Source of the DNA: Methanoregula sp.
GTDB lineage: Archaea > Halobacteriota > Methanomicrobia > Methanomicrobiales > Methanospirillaceae
NCBI GenBank assembly: GCA_026394655.1
Contig: JAPKXU010000050.1
Coordinates: forward strand, 1 to 41,436
Direction of reading: 5' to 3'
DNA length: 41,436 nucleotides
In this document: one piece after another, positions 1-7,387 of the stretch
Layout: each line of letters begins with the position of its first letter
How positions within the stretch are numbered: position 1 is the first letter of the stretch
Notes under the pieces: generated by a model
The model's database searches: none
Told to the model about the DNA's origin: nothing
Seen by the model: the letters and a program-made list of their open reading frames with translations, nothing else
Position numbers and translations under genes: made by a program

Positions 1-61
1 CGTAGATAAAGACACAGATCACAAGCACAAGAATGCCGGCAAGGATATGGCTGAGTTTCAT
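1..61 (-). CDS. N-terminus of an exported or membrane protein (partial)
   Basis: Only the first 20 codons lie in the window. They read MKLSHILAGILVLVICVFIY, which is one basic residue followed by a long hydrophobic stretch. That is a signal peptide or an N-terminal membrane anchor. The ATG (complement of 59-61) has a GGAG Shine-Dalgarno about 8 nt upstream, and T/A-rich TATA-like runs lie further upstream on the minus strand (about 97-124). The rest of the gene lies to the left of the window, so no function can be given. The start call is fairly secure because signal-like sequence, RBS and ATG agree. Confidence 0.6.
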   Translation of the reverse strand, partial: MKLSHILAGILVLVICVFIY

Positions 62-320
62 AACAATTCTCCGGTTCTTGTATGATCGTTTTACCCATAA
101 AAGCGTGGCGGGAATTTTAAATCATTTTCCTGATGTGTTGCCACCCGGTAATGCCACGAAAACCAAGTGATTCCAGCGGCGTGCCAGTTCACCTCATTCA
201 TGACACGCGAGTGCTGGTGTGACCGTCAATTTGTTCGCAGCATTGTTGAATCACTCTTCATCGGAAAAATGGGCAAATTCTCGTTCGCACTAACTCCGCC
301 CTTTCTACATGGGAACTGCC

Positions 321-489
321 GATGAACCGAAGATGCCACAACCATACGTGATGAAAATGTGCGAGACAGTCCCTGTGAAAATCCCCGGGCATTATCATTT
401 TTCATGCCTGTATCCAGATGGGAATTACGTACGTTTCTTAAGAACCCCCGATGATCCGCCGATCGCACAAACATACGTCATGAAAATGT
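321..489 (+). repeat. Imperfect 40-bp direct repeat, two copies
   Basis: Positions 321-360 and 450-489 align without gaps over 40 bp with 7 mismatches; the core is CATACGT-N-ATGAAAATGT. The copies are exactly 129 bp apart, a multiple of three. A 61-codon plus-strand open frame (309-494) therefore reads both copies in the same frame, giving two related peptides that end YVMKM. Whether this is a tiny repeat protein or a pair of DNA/RNA sites cannot be decided from one sequence. Confidence 0.6.
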
Positions 490-505
490 CGTGAGGCATT
501 TTCAT
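480..505. other. Inverted repeat / hairpin (9-bp stem)
   Basis: ATGAAAATG (480-488) and CATTTTCAT (497-505) form a perfect 9-bp stem around an 8-nt loop. The left arm is the end of the second copy of the 40-bp direct repeat. It lies just upstream of the TATA-like region of the next gene, so it could be an operator. There is no T-run after it, so an intrinsic terminator is unlikely. Confidence 0.5.
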
Positions 506-528
506 AAGAAATCATCCCCACTGTGCAG

Positions 529-545
529 AAAATAAAAACATAAAT
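529..545 (+). promoter_or_regulatory. Probable TATA box for the serine hydrolase gene
   Basis: An A/T-only run interrupted by a single C (529-545) lies about 27-43 nt before the GTG start at 572. This is suitable for an archaeal promoter with a very short leader. Confidence 0.4.
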
Positions 546-571
546 GGTACCTTCACCAAGCAGAAGTCAGG

Positions 572-1783
572 GTGTCTGAATTGAATAAAACCTTCCCTTT
601 CGTTATCGTCGTGTGTATTCTCCTTGGAGGAATCATCCTTTCTGCCGGATGCACGCAGCAGTCTGCCTCCACGGCAAAACCGGTTGATACACGATACAAT
701 CCCCCACCCCCGGCTGTCAGCACCGACCTTCAGGGCATCATCAGTTCCGGCATCACAAAAGCCGGGGTTCCCGGTATCCAGATCGCAATCTCAACCCCGC
801 AATGGACATGGAATTCCGCGGCGGGCAATTCCTCCCTGTCTCCAGCAATTCCCGCACAACCGGACATGCGGTTTGTCATCGCAAGTGTCACTAAGTCCTT
901 TACTGGAGTTGCGATCGCGAAACTTGTTGATGATGGAAAACTCTCGCTCGATGATCCTATCAACCGCTGGCTACCCGAAGATGTAGCGAAGAAAATTCCC
1001 AACAGCTCGGCAATCACCGTCCGCCAGCTTCTCGACCATACGAGCGGCATTGCCGATTACGATGAGATGGGAATCATCGATACCGAATTAGAAAGTCCGG
1101 ATGCACCGGTATCCTACCAGACCGCGATGTGGCAGGGAATTAGCGCGAGCCCGTTATACCCCCCGGGAGCAGGATACACGTACTCAAACGTGAATTATAT
1201 CCTTCTCACGCTTGTCATCGACAAGGCTGCCGGCGTTCCTTATGAGGATTACATGACCCGGAACATCTTTGTTCCCGCTGGCATGAACGACACGTTCATT
1301 CACCGGACAAACCAGATTCCCGGACCCCACATGGAATGCATTGATACTATTGGCAATACCAGCACCATGAAAGATTACACGAACGTCTATATCCAGTTCG
1401 ATCGCGGTGCAGGGGATATTGTCAGCACGGCAGCGGATCTCAACCGTTTCCATCATGCGTTGCAGACAGGACAACTGATCAGCCGGCAGTCGCTCGCTCG
1501 TATGCAGGAGCCCGCACCTCAATCTATTGTTGTCACACCGATACCAGGTTCCGGAAACCTTACCTCAGGATCCGGTCTTGGGTATAGCATCATGCGTTAT
1601 CCCCCGTCGTACAACCTCACCTTATACGGGCACCAGGGCGGGTATCCCGGCTCTAGTACATTCTGGTTTTACTGGCCGGAGAAGGATACCTACATTTCAT
1701 TTAACGTAAATTCAATGATGAAAGAAGCAGGAGTACAGGAGAATATTTTCAATCCGGTCCTCGTCTACTTGTCGAAGAAATAA
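572..1783 (+). CDS. Beta-lactamase-family serine hydrolase, lipoprotein
   Basis: This is a 403-residue secreted serine hydrolase of the class C beta-lactamase / DD-peptidase-like family (PF00144). The N-terminus is a lipoprotein signal: a hydrophobic segment, then LSAGC with Cys27 as the lipidated residue, then a Ser/Thr/Pro-rich spacer. The family motifs are visible: S105-V-T-K108 (nucleophile and lysine), Y204-S-N, and H354-Q-G near the C-terminus. The start is a GTG at 572, and the signal peptide supports it; TTG at 581 is an alternative. Archaea lack murein, so the substrate is more likely an ester or a small peptide than a cell-wall crosslink. This is inference. The gene stands alone and converges on the S41 peptidase. 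Confidence 0.88.
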   Translation: MSELNKTFPFVIVVCILLGGIILSAGCTQQSASTAKPVDTRYNPPPPAVSTDLQGIISSGITKAGVPGIQIAISTPQWTWNSAAGNSSLSPAIPAQPDMRFVIASVTKSFTGVAIAKLVDDGKLSLDDPINRWLPEDVAKKIPNSSAITVRQLLDHTSGIADYDEMGIIDTELESPDAPVSYQTAMWQGISASPLYPPGAGYTYSNVNYILLTLVIDKAAGVPYEDYMTRNIFVPAGMNDTFIHRTNQIPGPHMECIDTIGNTSTMKDYTNVYIQFDRGAGDIVSTAADLNRFHHALQTGQLISRQSLARMQEPAPQSIVVTPIPGSGNLTSGSGLGYSIMRYPPSYNLTLYGHQGGYPGSSTFWFYWPEKDTYISFNVNSMMKEAGVQENIFNPVLVYLSKK

Positions 1784-1864
1784 GAACTATATTCATTTTT
1801 TATACGAAACCGGCTCGCGGCATCTTCAGGTTTTTTGGTGTGCAGGCGGACGCTTTCATGTGCG

Positions 1865-1872
1865 TTTTTTTT
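1865..1872 (+). terminator. T-run terminator after the serine hydrolase gene
   Basis: Eight consecutive T residues in the convergent intergenic region (1784-1998), about 80 nt after the stop codon. T-tracts are the usual archaeal intrinsic termination signal. Nothing else gene-like is seen between the two convergent genes. Confidence 0.45.
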
Positions 1873-1998
1873 ATATCACCACATATCCGGCAGCGTTTCC
1901 ATCCGGGTAGATTCCTCCCGTTCTCTCAATGCCCCAATATCATCATGCCACCCGGTCAAGTCCGTGATACCCAGGAACGTACCCTGAAAAATAGGAAT

Positions 1999-3678
1999 TT
2001 ACTTTCTTCTCCCTATAACCATGAGAAGCCCAACTGCGAGTAATACGATTCCAATCCCCGGTGCTGCCTTTTGTGTCGGCGTGGAGGTTGCTGAAGTTGC
2101 TGCCGGAGTTTGCGGTTTCTGCTGTGAATCCAGCCATTTCAGCGCGTAAGTAAGCTGGACGTCCTCGCCCGCCATGGACCGGGCAACGGTATCCTCGTTC
2201 AACGGCACCCGGATCTGCGGCGCTACCCCGCCAACGAGCGACGCATTGCTGTCGTCCTGGATCATCCGGTTCTGGTCAAGCGACGCCCCATCAGGGAACG
2301 CGATGATCAAACCAAACGGCATGATAGCCTGTGGTGCATTCATACCGAACGCACCGTTCGTCCCGTACCATGAGATGATCTTTCCGGTTCCGGAATTCGC
2401 AAACATCAACGGGAGCCCCTCACCCGAACTGATGGTGTACGGGCTTACCATGACCGCGATCGGTCCTTTGTAAGCGTTCGGTCGGGGTTGTGTCCAAGCC
2501 TCTGAGGTAATGGCGAACTGTTTGGCGCCGGGGTCGTACTTGGTGGCATATTCGTAGAAGACCGGTTTATTTACAAACCAGCCGGCAAAACAGGACGCAA
2601 TGTTGTCGTCCCCGCCTCCATTGTACCGGAGGTCGATGACGATACCCGGCGTATTGTTTGCCATCGCGGAGAGCATTGCCGCTTTAAATGGCTGGTATGC
2701 CGGATAGCTCTCGCCATAGATCGCAATATACGAGTACCCGCCCGGCAGCGTCCGGTAGGTTACAGTATCGTTACTCAACTGTGGCTGCACATCGTCCCAT
2801 GGATGAGCGGTTCCGACATCTTTGACCTGCTTTCCAAGAAAAGTAGTGGTTTTCGTAAGCGTGTCGTATCCATCGTCAGACGCGGTGAGATTAATGGTCC
2901 GGGACGGTGAACCGGCACTCGCGAGAACAACTGTGGCAGGAGTCCCGACCGGTGCCCGCGTGAGGAACCGTTGTTTCTGGAGGAGGATGCCTTCAGCAGT
3001 GGATGGTTTTGTAGCCGACCAGATATGGGGCGTTGCATTGATGGCATCAGCAACAGGTTTCCCGTTCCATGCAATCACATGGTCCCCGGGACGGATGCCT
3101 GCGATATCAGCCGCACTCCCGTTCGCGACATAACTTACGCCGAACTTCCCGGAATCGAGCTGCGTCACCGCAAAACCGAACCCGCCGCCAACGTCAGCAT
3201 ACTTCGCGCCAAAATCACTGTCTGCCAGGACACCGACATGGGCGTCCGGGATTTCGAACAGGTATTGGCGGAGAGCCCGGTAATACAAAGCTTTGTCCTG
3301 ATTCTTCTCGGCATCGGCAATCTTTGGTGCATAGGTTTTGTAAAGCGTGTCCCAGTCGATGGATCTCCATTGGGTGAATGCATATCTCTCTTTCATGAGA
3401 TTATGAAGGCTAAGGAACGCCGAGCTCGCCGGGAGCATGCTGAAGTCGGCGTATGGGGTTAGGTTTTTTGCAATCTGCGAGTTTGCCGCCTCCGATTCCA
3501 CATTATACGCAGTCTCATTGTTCAGCTCGAACGGGACGCAGGTATCCTTCCAGACCATCCCGCAGCTTGGGCAGTCAGAAGAGCCGACGGACTGTGCAGT
3601 GACAGGGAAAATCAAAAAGACAAGGAGGGCAGAAACAAGAAGTCCTGCGATAACCAATGAATTTTTCAAACTCTGCAT
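1999..3678 (-). CDS. S41-family peptidase with PDZ domain, cell-surface anchored
   Basis: A 559-residue exported protease of the C-terminal-processing / tail-specific (S41) family. It shows a signal peptide (about 1-29), a CPSC motif at 36-39 in a region with another Cys at 47, a PDZ domain at about 160-260 (GIRPGDHVIAWNG), and the S41 core at about 310-450. The core has IDLRYNGGG (348-356) and the catalytic segment ISSGEG (416-421; Ser418 is the likely nucleophile). A Thr/Pro/Ala-rich stalk and one C-terminal membrane helix ending in RRK follow, resembling the archaeal PGF-CTERM type of anchor. The start has a GAGAGG Shine-Dalgarno. The CPSC and Cys47 may bind metal or form a disulfide. The target proteins are unknown. 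Confidence 0.87.
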   Translation of the reverse strand: MQSLKNSLVIAGLLVSALLVFLIFPVTAQSVGSSDCPSCGMVWKDTCVPFELNNETAYNVESEAANSQIAKNLTPYADFSMLPASSAFLSLHNLMKERYAFTQWRSIDWDTLYKTYAPKIADAEKNQDKALYYRALRQYLFEIPDAHVGVLADSDFGAKYADVGGGFGFAVTQLDSGKFGVSYVANGSAADIAGIRPGDHVIAWNGKPVADAINATPHIWSATKPSTAEGILLQKQRFLTRAPVGTPATVVLASAGSPSRTINLTASDDGYDTLTKTTTFLGKQVKDVGTAHPWDDVQPQLSNDTVTYRTLPGGYSYIAIYGESYPAYQPFKAAMLSAMANNTPGIVIDLRYNGGGDDNIASCFAGWFVNKPVFYEYATKYDPGAKQFAITSEAWTQPRPNAYKGPIAVMVSPYTISSGEGLPLMFANSGTGKIISWYGTNGAFGMNAPQAIMPFGLIIAFPDGASLDQNRMIQDDSNASLVGGVAPQIRVPLNEDTVARSMAGEDVQLTYALKWLDSQQKPQTPAATSATSTPTQKAAPGIGIVLLAVGLLMVIGRRK

Positions 3679-4069
3679 GGATTATTCCTCTCTACGACAA
3701 CCCGGGAATTGCCCGCAACCCCGCGATCGTTTGAGTATTTTATCTGATTCACCTGAGACGGTAAAAGATTTGCCAATGTTTTTTTAGTTCAATATAAGGT
3801 ATGTCCATTCATTCTTTGCAGCGCTTGTCTCCCGAACCCGGATATAAAGCCCGCACTGCACTAAAACCCTCCCCCACATGACATAACAAGCCAATCCATT
3901 AAGCTCTTCGTCAAAATGTGTGAGTCAGAGAATTGATTTATTCAGATTACACGCAGTCACAAAAACCGCCTTGCAGACCCCCATCAGGAGGGGGAAATCC
4001 TCCAATGCCGTGATTAGATAGTGGCAACCGAAATGATGCTATTATGGGACTTATTTTTGCCCACACAAA
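3679..4069. other. 391-nt intergenic stretch
   Basis: It separates the divergent S41 peptidase and DUF169 genes. The only distinctive content is the structured repeat at 3963-4012 (its own entry). No ORF of note is present. Confidence 0.5.
3963..4012 (+). repeat. Structured intergenic repeat, copy A
   Basis: This 50-nt block begins AAACCGCCTTGC, continues with ACCCCCATCAGG and AATCCTCC, and ends CAATGCCG. The same order of blocks recurs at 41256-41333. Copy A can form CCCCC (3978-3982) with GGGGG (3990-3994), or alternatively GGAGG (3987-3991) with CCTCC (3999-4003); the two hairpins exclude each other. It lies between divergent genes and overlaps no supported CDS. Confidence 0.65.
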
Positions 4070-4891
4070 ATGACGATAAGCAAATCCATTATATCCCACG
4101 AATGCACAAAACAGCATCACATGGACACTGCAATTCGCGATCGTTTTACTACCGCGTGGCAGAAGTACTGCCCCGGTGCAGAGCTGCCTGTCACATTTGA
4201 GATCAGTGATGAATACAACATAACAGAACAGGCAAAACCCCCAAAAGGCTGGCGGTGCATCATCTGTGACCTTGCACGGGTGCGACGCGGGAAATCGCTC
4301 GTCTTTGACCGTTCATCAGTTACCTGCAACGGTGGTTTGTTTTATCTTGGTTACGACACGCAGCGCACCGAACACTTTCGGTACTTCCTTTCACAGGGAA
4401 AACCAGGGGTGGTTGAAGGGGAACGGTACAAAAATACTCCGGAGATCGTCGATGAGATGGACGCACGGCACGAGTCCCCCCACCTGCCCGGCAAATACTA
4501 CACATTCAAACGCTGGGATATGCTCACAGAGACCGATAATCCTGATGTAGTGATCTTCTTCGCCCGCCCTGAAGTGCTGTCATGCCTCTTTACACTTGCA
4601 AACTTCGACCGTGCTGAGCCGAATGGTGTCATCGCTCCATTTGGTTCCGGGTGCTCTTCCATCGTCCACTATCCCCGGCTGGAACAGAAGAGCGATCACC
4701 CACGTGCAGTGATCGGCATGTTTGATCCATCAGCACGCTCCTGTGTTCCGGTTGATGTCCTGAGTTTCGCTATGCCGATGAAGAGATTTTTGATGTTAAT
4801 CGATTACATGGACGAGAGTTTTCTTGTGACAAAGACGTGGAACAAAGTGCAAAACAAGATCCTCCGGAGCAACACGCTGCATTCACAATAA
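4070..4891 (+). CDS. DUF169 family protein
   Basis: This 273-codon frame matches the archaeal/bacterial DUF169 family (PF02596) in pattern: a WRCIICDLARVRRG block, then GGLFYLGYD, then a C-terminal FGSGCSS...YPR block rich in conserved Cys and Gly. The family has no established function. It is cytoplasmic, with no signal or membrane helix. The start is uncertain. ATG 4070 and ATG 4121 (which would give 256 aa) both lack a Shine-Dalgarno, and the residues before 4121 look non-conserved, so 4121 may be the true start. A terminator hairpin follows the gene. Confidence 0.75.
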   Translation: MTISKSIISHECTKQHHMDTAIRDRFTTAWQKYCPGAELPVTFEISDEYNITEQAKPPKGWRCIICDLARVRRGKSLVFDRSSVTCNGGLFYLGYDTQRTEHFRYFLSQGKPGVVEGERYKNTPEIVDEMDARHESPHLPGKYYTFKRWDMLTETDNPDVVIFFARPEVLSCLFTLANFDRAEPNGVIAPFGSGCSSIVHYPRLEQKSDHPRAVIGMFDPSARSCVPVDVLSFAMPMKRFLMLIDYMDESFLVTKTWNKVQNKILRSNTLHSQ

Positions 4892-4936
4892 GGTGGCATC
4901 GTCGCGTCCGGCAAAAAATCTTTCCGGTTGCGCAAT

Positions 4937-4974
4937 GATTACAGACTAACGTAATCTAGTATCCTCCTTTTTTT
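4937..4974 (+). terminator. Hairpin plus T-tract terminator
   Basis: GATTAC (4937-4942) pairs with GTAATC (4951-4956) around an 8-nt loop, and a T7 tract follows at 4968-4974. It lies downstream of the DUF169 gene, in the convergent gap 4892-5093. Confidence 0.5.
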
Positions 4975-5084
4975 AGTCTCTGACGGGCGAAAAACATTTC
5001 GTGAAAAACCCGGGACTGGGGTCACAGAACAGAAATATCCGGGACAATAATTGCACTCGCATCGTTACCGGGACTATCGTCGTT

Positions 5085-5092
5085 AAAAAAAA
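5085..5092 (-). terminator. T8 tract directly after the DUF3821 gene
   Basis: Eight A residues on the plus strand give a T8 run on the minus strand, one base after the TAA stop codon of the DUF3821 gene. This is a typical archaeal termination signal. Confidence 0.5.
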
Positions 5093-5093
5093 G

Positions 5094-6125
5094 TTACCGG
5101 TTCCGCCGGCAGATAAAGATCAGCCCAACGATACCGATACTGAGCAGACTAATCCACTCAGGCAGCGGCTGGAACGTGGGCTTGGGTGTGGGCTTTGTTG
5201 TTGGGGTCATGACCGTATTAACCGGCGTGACCGGGGTAGGTGGGAGTTGTTTTGCCTCAATCGTTTGTGCAGCAGTCGTCAGCTGTGGGGCTACAGTCGG
5301 AGAATTCGTGCGCACATCTTCAATAAACGTGATGGTCTTGTCCCCACTTGTCACTTTGCCGATCCGGGCTGTTGGATCAGTCGCGTTGTATGAATCACTC
5401 ATCGAGTTCAGGTTCTGCGTGAGACTGAACGTATAGGTACCGGCTGGATAGATGATCGAGCCATCGGCACTCCGGGCGTTCCTGTCCCAGTCTTTACCAG
5501 CACTCCACAAATACGGTGACGTGGTGACGGCAGGATGTATCTCAACATTTAAGATTTGGGTATTTTTTCCGCCAATATTCCCGGTATAAATCTGGGTGAG
5601 GGGGAGCCCGTTTGGTTTCGTGAGTGTAACGGTGAAGAACTGCAGGTCGCTTGGGTTATAGTCCGGTCGCGACTGGTACTTTCCCGCGAGGTACAGGTTT
5701 GTATCGATCCGGTACGTGATATTTGTGGACATGGGGACCGATTGACCGGTGACATCCCGGTTATTGGTCACATCCCACACCTTGAGATCGAGCTGTGGCT
5801 CCATCACGTCAAAGACGAGGACATTCGGAGCTTTGTCGTACGTGTACCATTTTCCGGTACGCCCGGTAAAAATATCCGGGCTTATGGAAAATTTTGCCAT
5901 ATCATCTGTGCTGATGGTGATGGTTTTGTCCGGTGTCACGCTGGTATCAGTACTATTCGCCCACCATGCGAGCACGCTATGCCCGTTCATGCCGGAAGAT
6001 ATATCGAGATCTCTTTCACCAATAAAGACTGGCGCACCCGCTGCAATCTTGTGCAGGTTGGCAGAAACAGGGACAACAAGGATTAGTAAGGCACAGAGAA
6101 AAACGAGAATCCGGTATCTATTCAT
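5094..6125 (-). CDS. DUF3821 cell-surface protein
   Basis: A 343-residue exported protein. The N-terminal signal peptide (MNRYRILVFLCALLILVV...) is followed by the DUF3821 signature: a GAPVFIGERDLDIS block, then WW, then FTGRTGKWY. This family (PF12863) is typical of Methanomicrobiales surface proteins. The middle looks like beta-rich repeats. A Thr/Pro-rich stalk (about 290-320) leads to a C-terminal membrane helix ending RRNR, so the protein is probably anchored to the outer face of the membrane. The frame is open upstream to a GTG at 6182, but ATG 6125 starts directly at the signal peptide and is preferred. A TATA-like TTTATCATAA lies about 25 nt upstream of it. Function unknown. Confidence 0.82.
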   Translation of the reverse strand: MNRYRILVFLCALLILVVPVSANLHKIAAGAPVFIGERDLDISSGMNGHSVLAWWANSTDTSVTPDKTITISTDDMAKFSISPDIFTGRTGKWYTYDKAPNVLVFDVMEPQLDLKVWDVTNNRDVTGQSVPMSTNITYRIDTNLYLAGKYQSRPDYNPSDLQFFTVTLTKPNGLPLTQIYTGNIGGKNTQILNVEIHPAVTTSPYLWSAGKDWDRNARSADGSIIYPAGTYTFSLTQNLNSMSDSYNATDPTARIGKVTSGDKTITFIEDVRTNSPTVAPQLTTAAQTIEAKQLPPTPVTPVNTVMTPTTKPTPKPTFQPLPEWISLLSIGIVGLIFICRRNR

Positions 6126-6403
6126 GAAAAGTAATTTCAAAACCCTTATGATAAAGATTATGACATTGATTTGATCAGGCACTGTAACCCGTGATGAGGT
6201 TCCCTAATGGGAATACTCCTTATGAGATCTGCCATGTTACCCCGCAGAGCACCGTCATACAGAAAACAAAAGACCGGTGTATTGTTATACACACGATGTG
6301 CGCGGCATCATATCCCGTGCATATCTTTCGCACCAGATCGGCGGATGTACCTTGAAATGATCGAATACAAGAGCACAAAACACCATACGGTGTACAAGGA
6401 CTG

Positions 6404-7378
6404 ATGCGCATGGACGAAAACCACACTATCTGGATCGAGAAGTACCGCCCGGCACACCTTACCGAAATTGTCGGGCAGGACGAGATCGTGGAGCGGCTCT
6501 CCTCCTACGTCAGGACCAAAAACCTCCCGCACCTCCTCTTCACCGGGAGTGCTGGTGTTGGGAAGACTACTGCGGCGGTCACGCTCGCACGGGAGTTCTT
6601 TGGCGAAACATGGCAGATGAACTTCCGCGAATTAAACGCGTCCGATGAACGGGGTATCGAGGTAGTACGAAACCAGATCAAGCAGTTCGCCCGCACTTCC
6701 CCGCTTGGAGACGCAACTTTTAAAGTACTCTTCCTTGACGAAGCTGATGCACTCACGACCGACGCCCAGTCGGCACTGCGGCGCACAATGGAGACGTATG
6801 CCCAGACCTGCCGGTTCATCCTTTCCTGTAACTACTCCTCAAAGATCATCGACCCGATCCAGAGCCGGTGCGCGATCTACCGGTTCAAACCCCTCAGCGC
6901 GCATGCAATAAAAACGGAGATCAGCCGGATTGCTACCCGTGAAGGGTTGTCCGTAACTGCGGGCGCACTGGATGCGATCGTGTACATCGCTCAGGGAGAT
7001 ATGAGGAAAGCAATCAACGCGCTGCAGGGTGCGGCGATCATCAGCCCGGAGATCGAAGAGAAGCGGGTCTATGCGATCACGTCAAATGCACGCCCTGATG
7101 AGATCGAGGATTTACTTGCAGTCTCAATTTCGGGAGATTTTGATGGCGCGGAATCGCTTCTAGCGAACCTCCTGCACGAACGGGGAATCGCCCCGAACGA
7201 ACTGATCAACCAATGTTACCGAACGCTCGTCAAGCGAAAGATGGACCGGAGCTTAAAGGTGCAGATGATTGATCTGCTTGGCGAGGCGGATTTCCGGTTG
7301 TCAGAAGGGGCAAACAGCGATATCCAGATGGAAGCGCTGATCGCACGGTTCGTGCTTGCCACCCAGAAGAACCCGTGA
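6404..7378 (+). CDS. rfcS: Replication factor C small subunit
   Basis: This is the 324-residue small subunit of the archaeal clamp loader, which opens PCNA and loads it at primer ends using ATP. The AAA+ motifs are intact: Walker A GSAGVGKT (48-55), Walker B LFLDEAD (Asp112, Glu113), the RFC box ELNASDERG (76-84), and the arginine finger SRC (154-156). A C-terminal collar domain follows. ATG 6404 and ATG 6410 are both possible; AGGA just upstream suits 6410. It is followed 9 nt later by mcm, so clamp loader and helicase are probably co-transcribed. A small inverted repeat (ACACC-N4-GGTGT, 6380-6393) sits just before the start. Confidence 0.95.
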   Translation: MRMDENHTIWIEKYRPAHLTEIVGQDEIVERLSSYVRTKNLPHLLFTGSAGVGKTTAAVTLAREFFGETWQMNFRELNASDERGIEVVRNQIKQFARTSPLGDATFKVLFLDEADALTTDAQSALRRTMETYAQTCRFILSCNYSSKIIDPIQSRCAIYRFKPLSAHAIKTEISRIATREGLSVTAGALDAIVYIAQGDMRKAINALQGAAIISPEIEEKRVYAITSNARPDEIEDLLAVSISGDFDGAESLLANLLHERGIAPNELINQCYRTLVKRKMDRSLKVQMIDLLGEADFRLSEGANSDIQMEALIARFVLATQKNP

Positions 7379-7387
7379 GGACTTGTT

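Larger units (their letters stand above)
62..571. other. 510-nt intergenic stretch with repeats
   Basis: No convincing gene is seen here. Overlapping open frames occur on both strands (61 and 82 codons), but neither has a recognisable domain. The stretch holds a promoter for the leftward partial gene, a 40-bp imperfect direct repeat (321-360 and 450-489), a hairpin at 480-505, and a TATA-like A/T run at about 529-545 for the rightward serine hydrolase. Confidence 0.5.

Noticed and set aside
226-474. Minus-strand 82-codon ORF in the left intergenic region
   Set aside because: No domain, no Shine-Dalgarno, and it is antisense to the direct repeats; its composition looks random.
1840-2043. Plus-strand 67-codon ORF between convergent genes
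   Set aside because: It contains the T8 terminator and runs antisense into the S41 gene; no family resemblance.
2822-3462. Long plus-strand frames opposite the S41 peptidase
   Set aside because: They are shadows of the minus-strand coding frame, which has clear PDZ and S41 motifs.
6207-6404. 65-codon plus-strand frame before rfcS
   Set aside because: Lacks an RBS and any known pattern; probably a chance frame in the promoter region.
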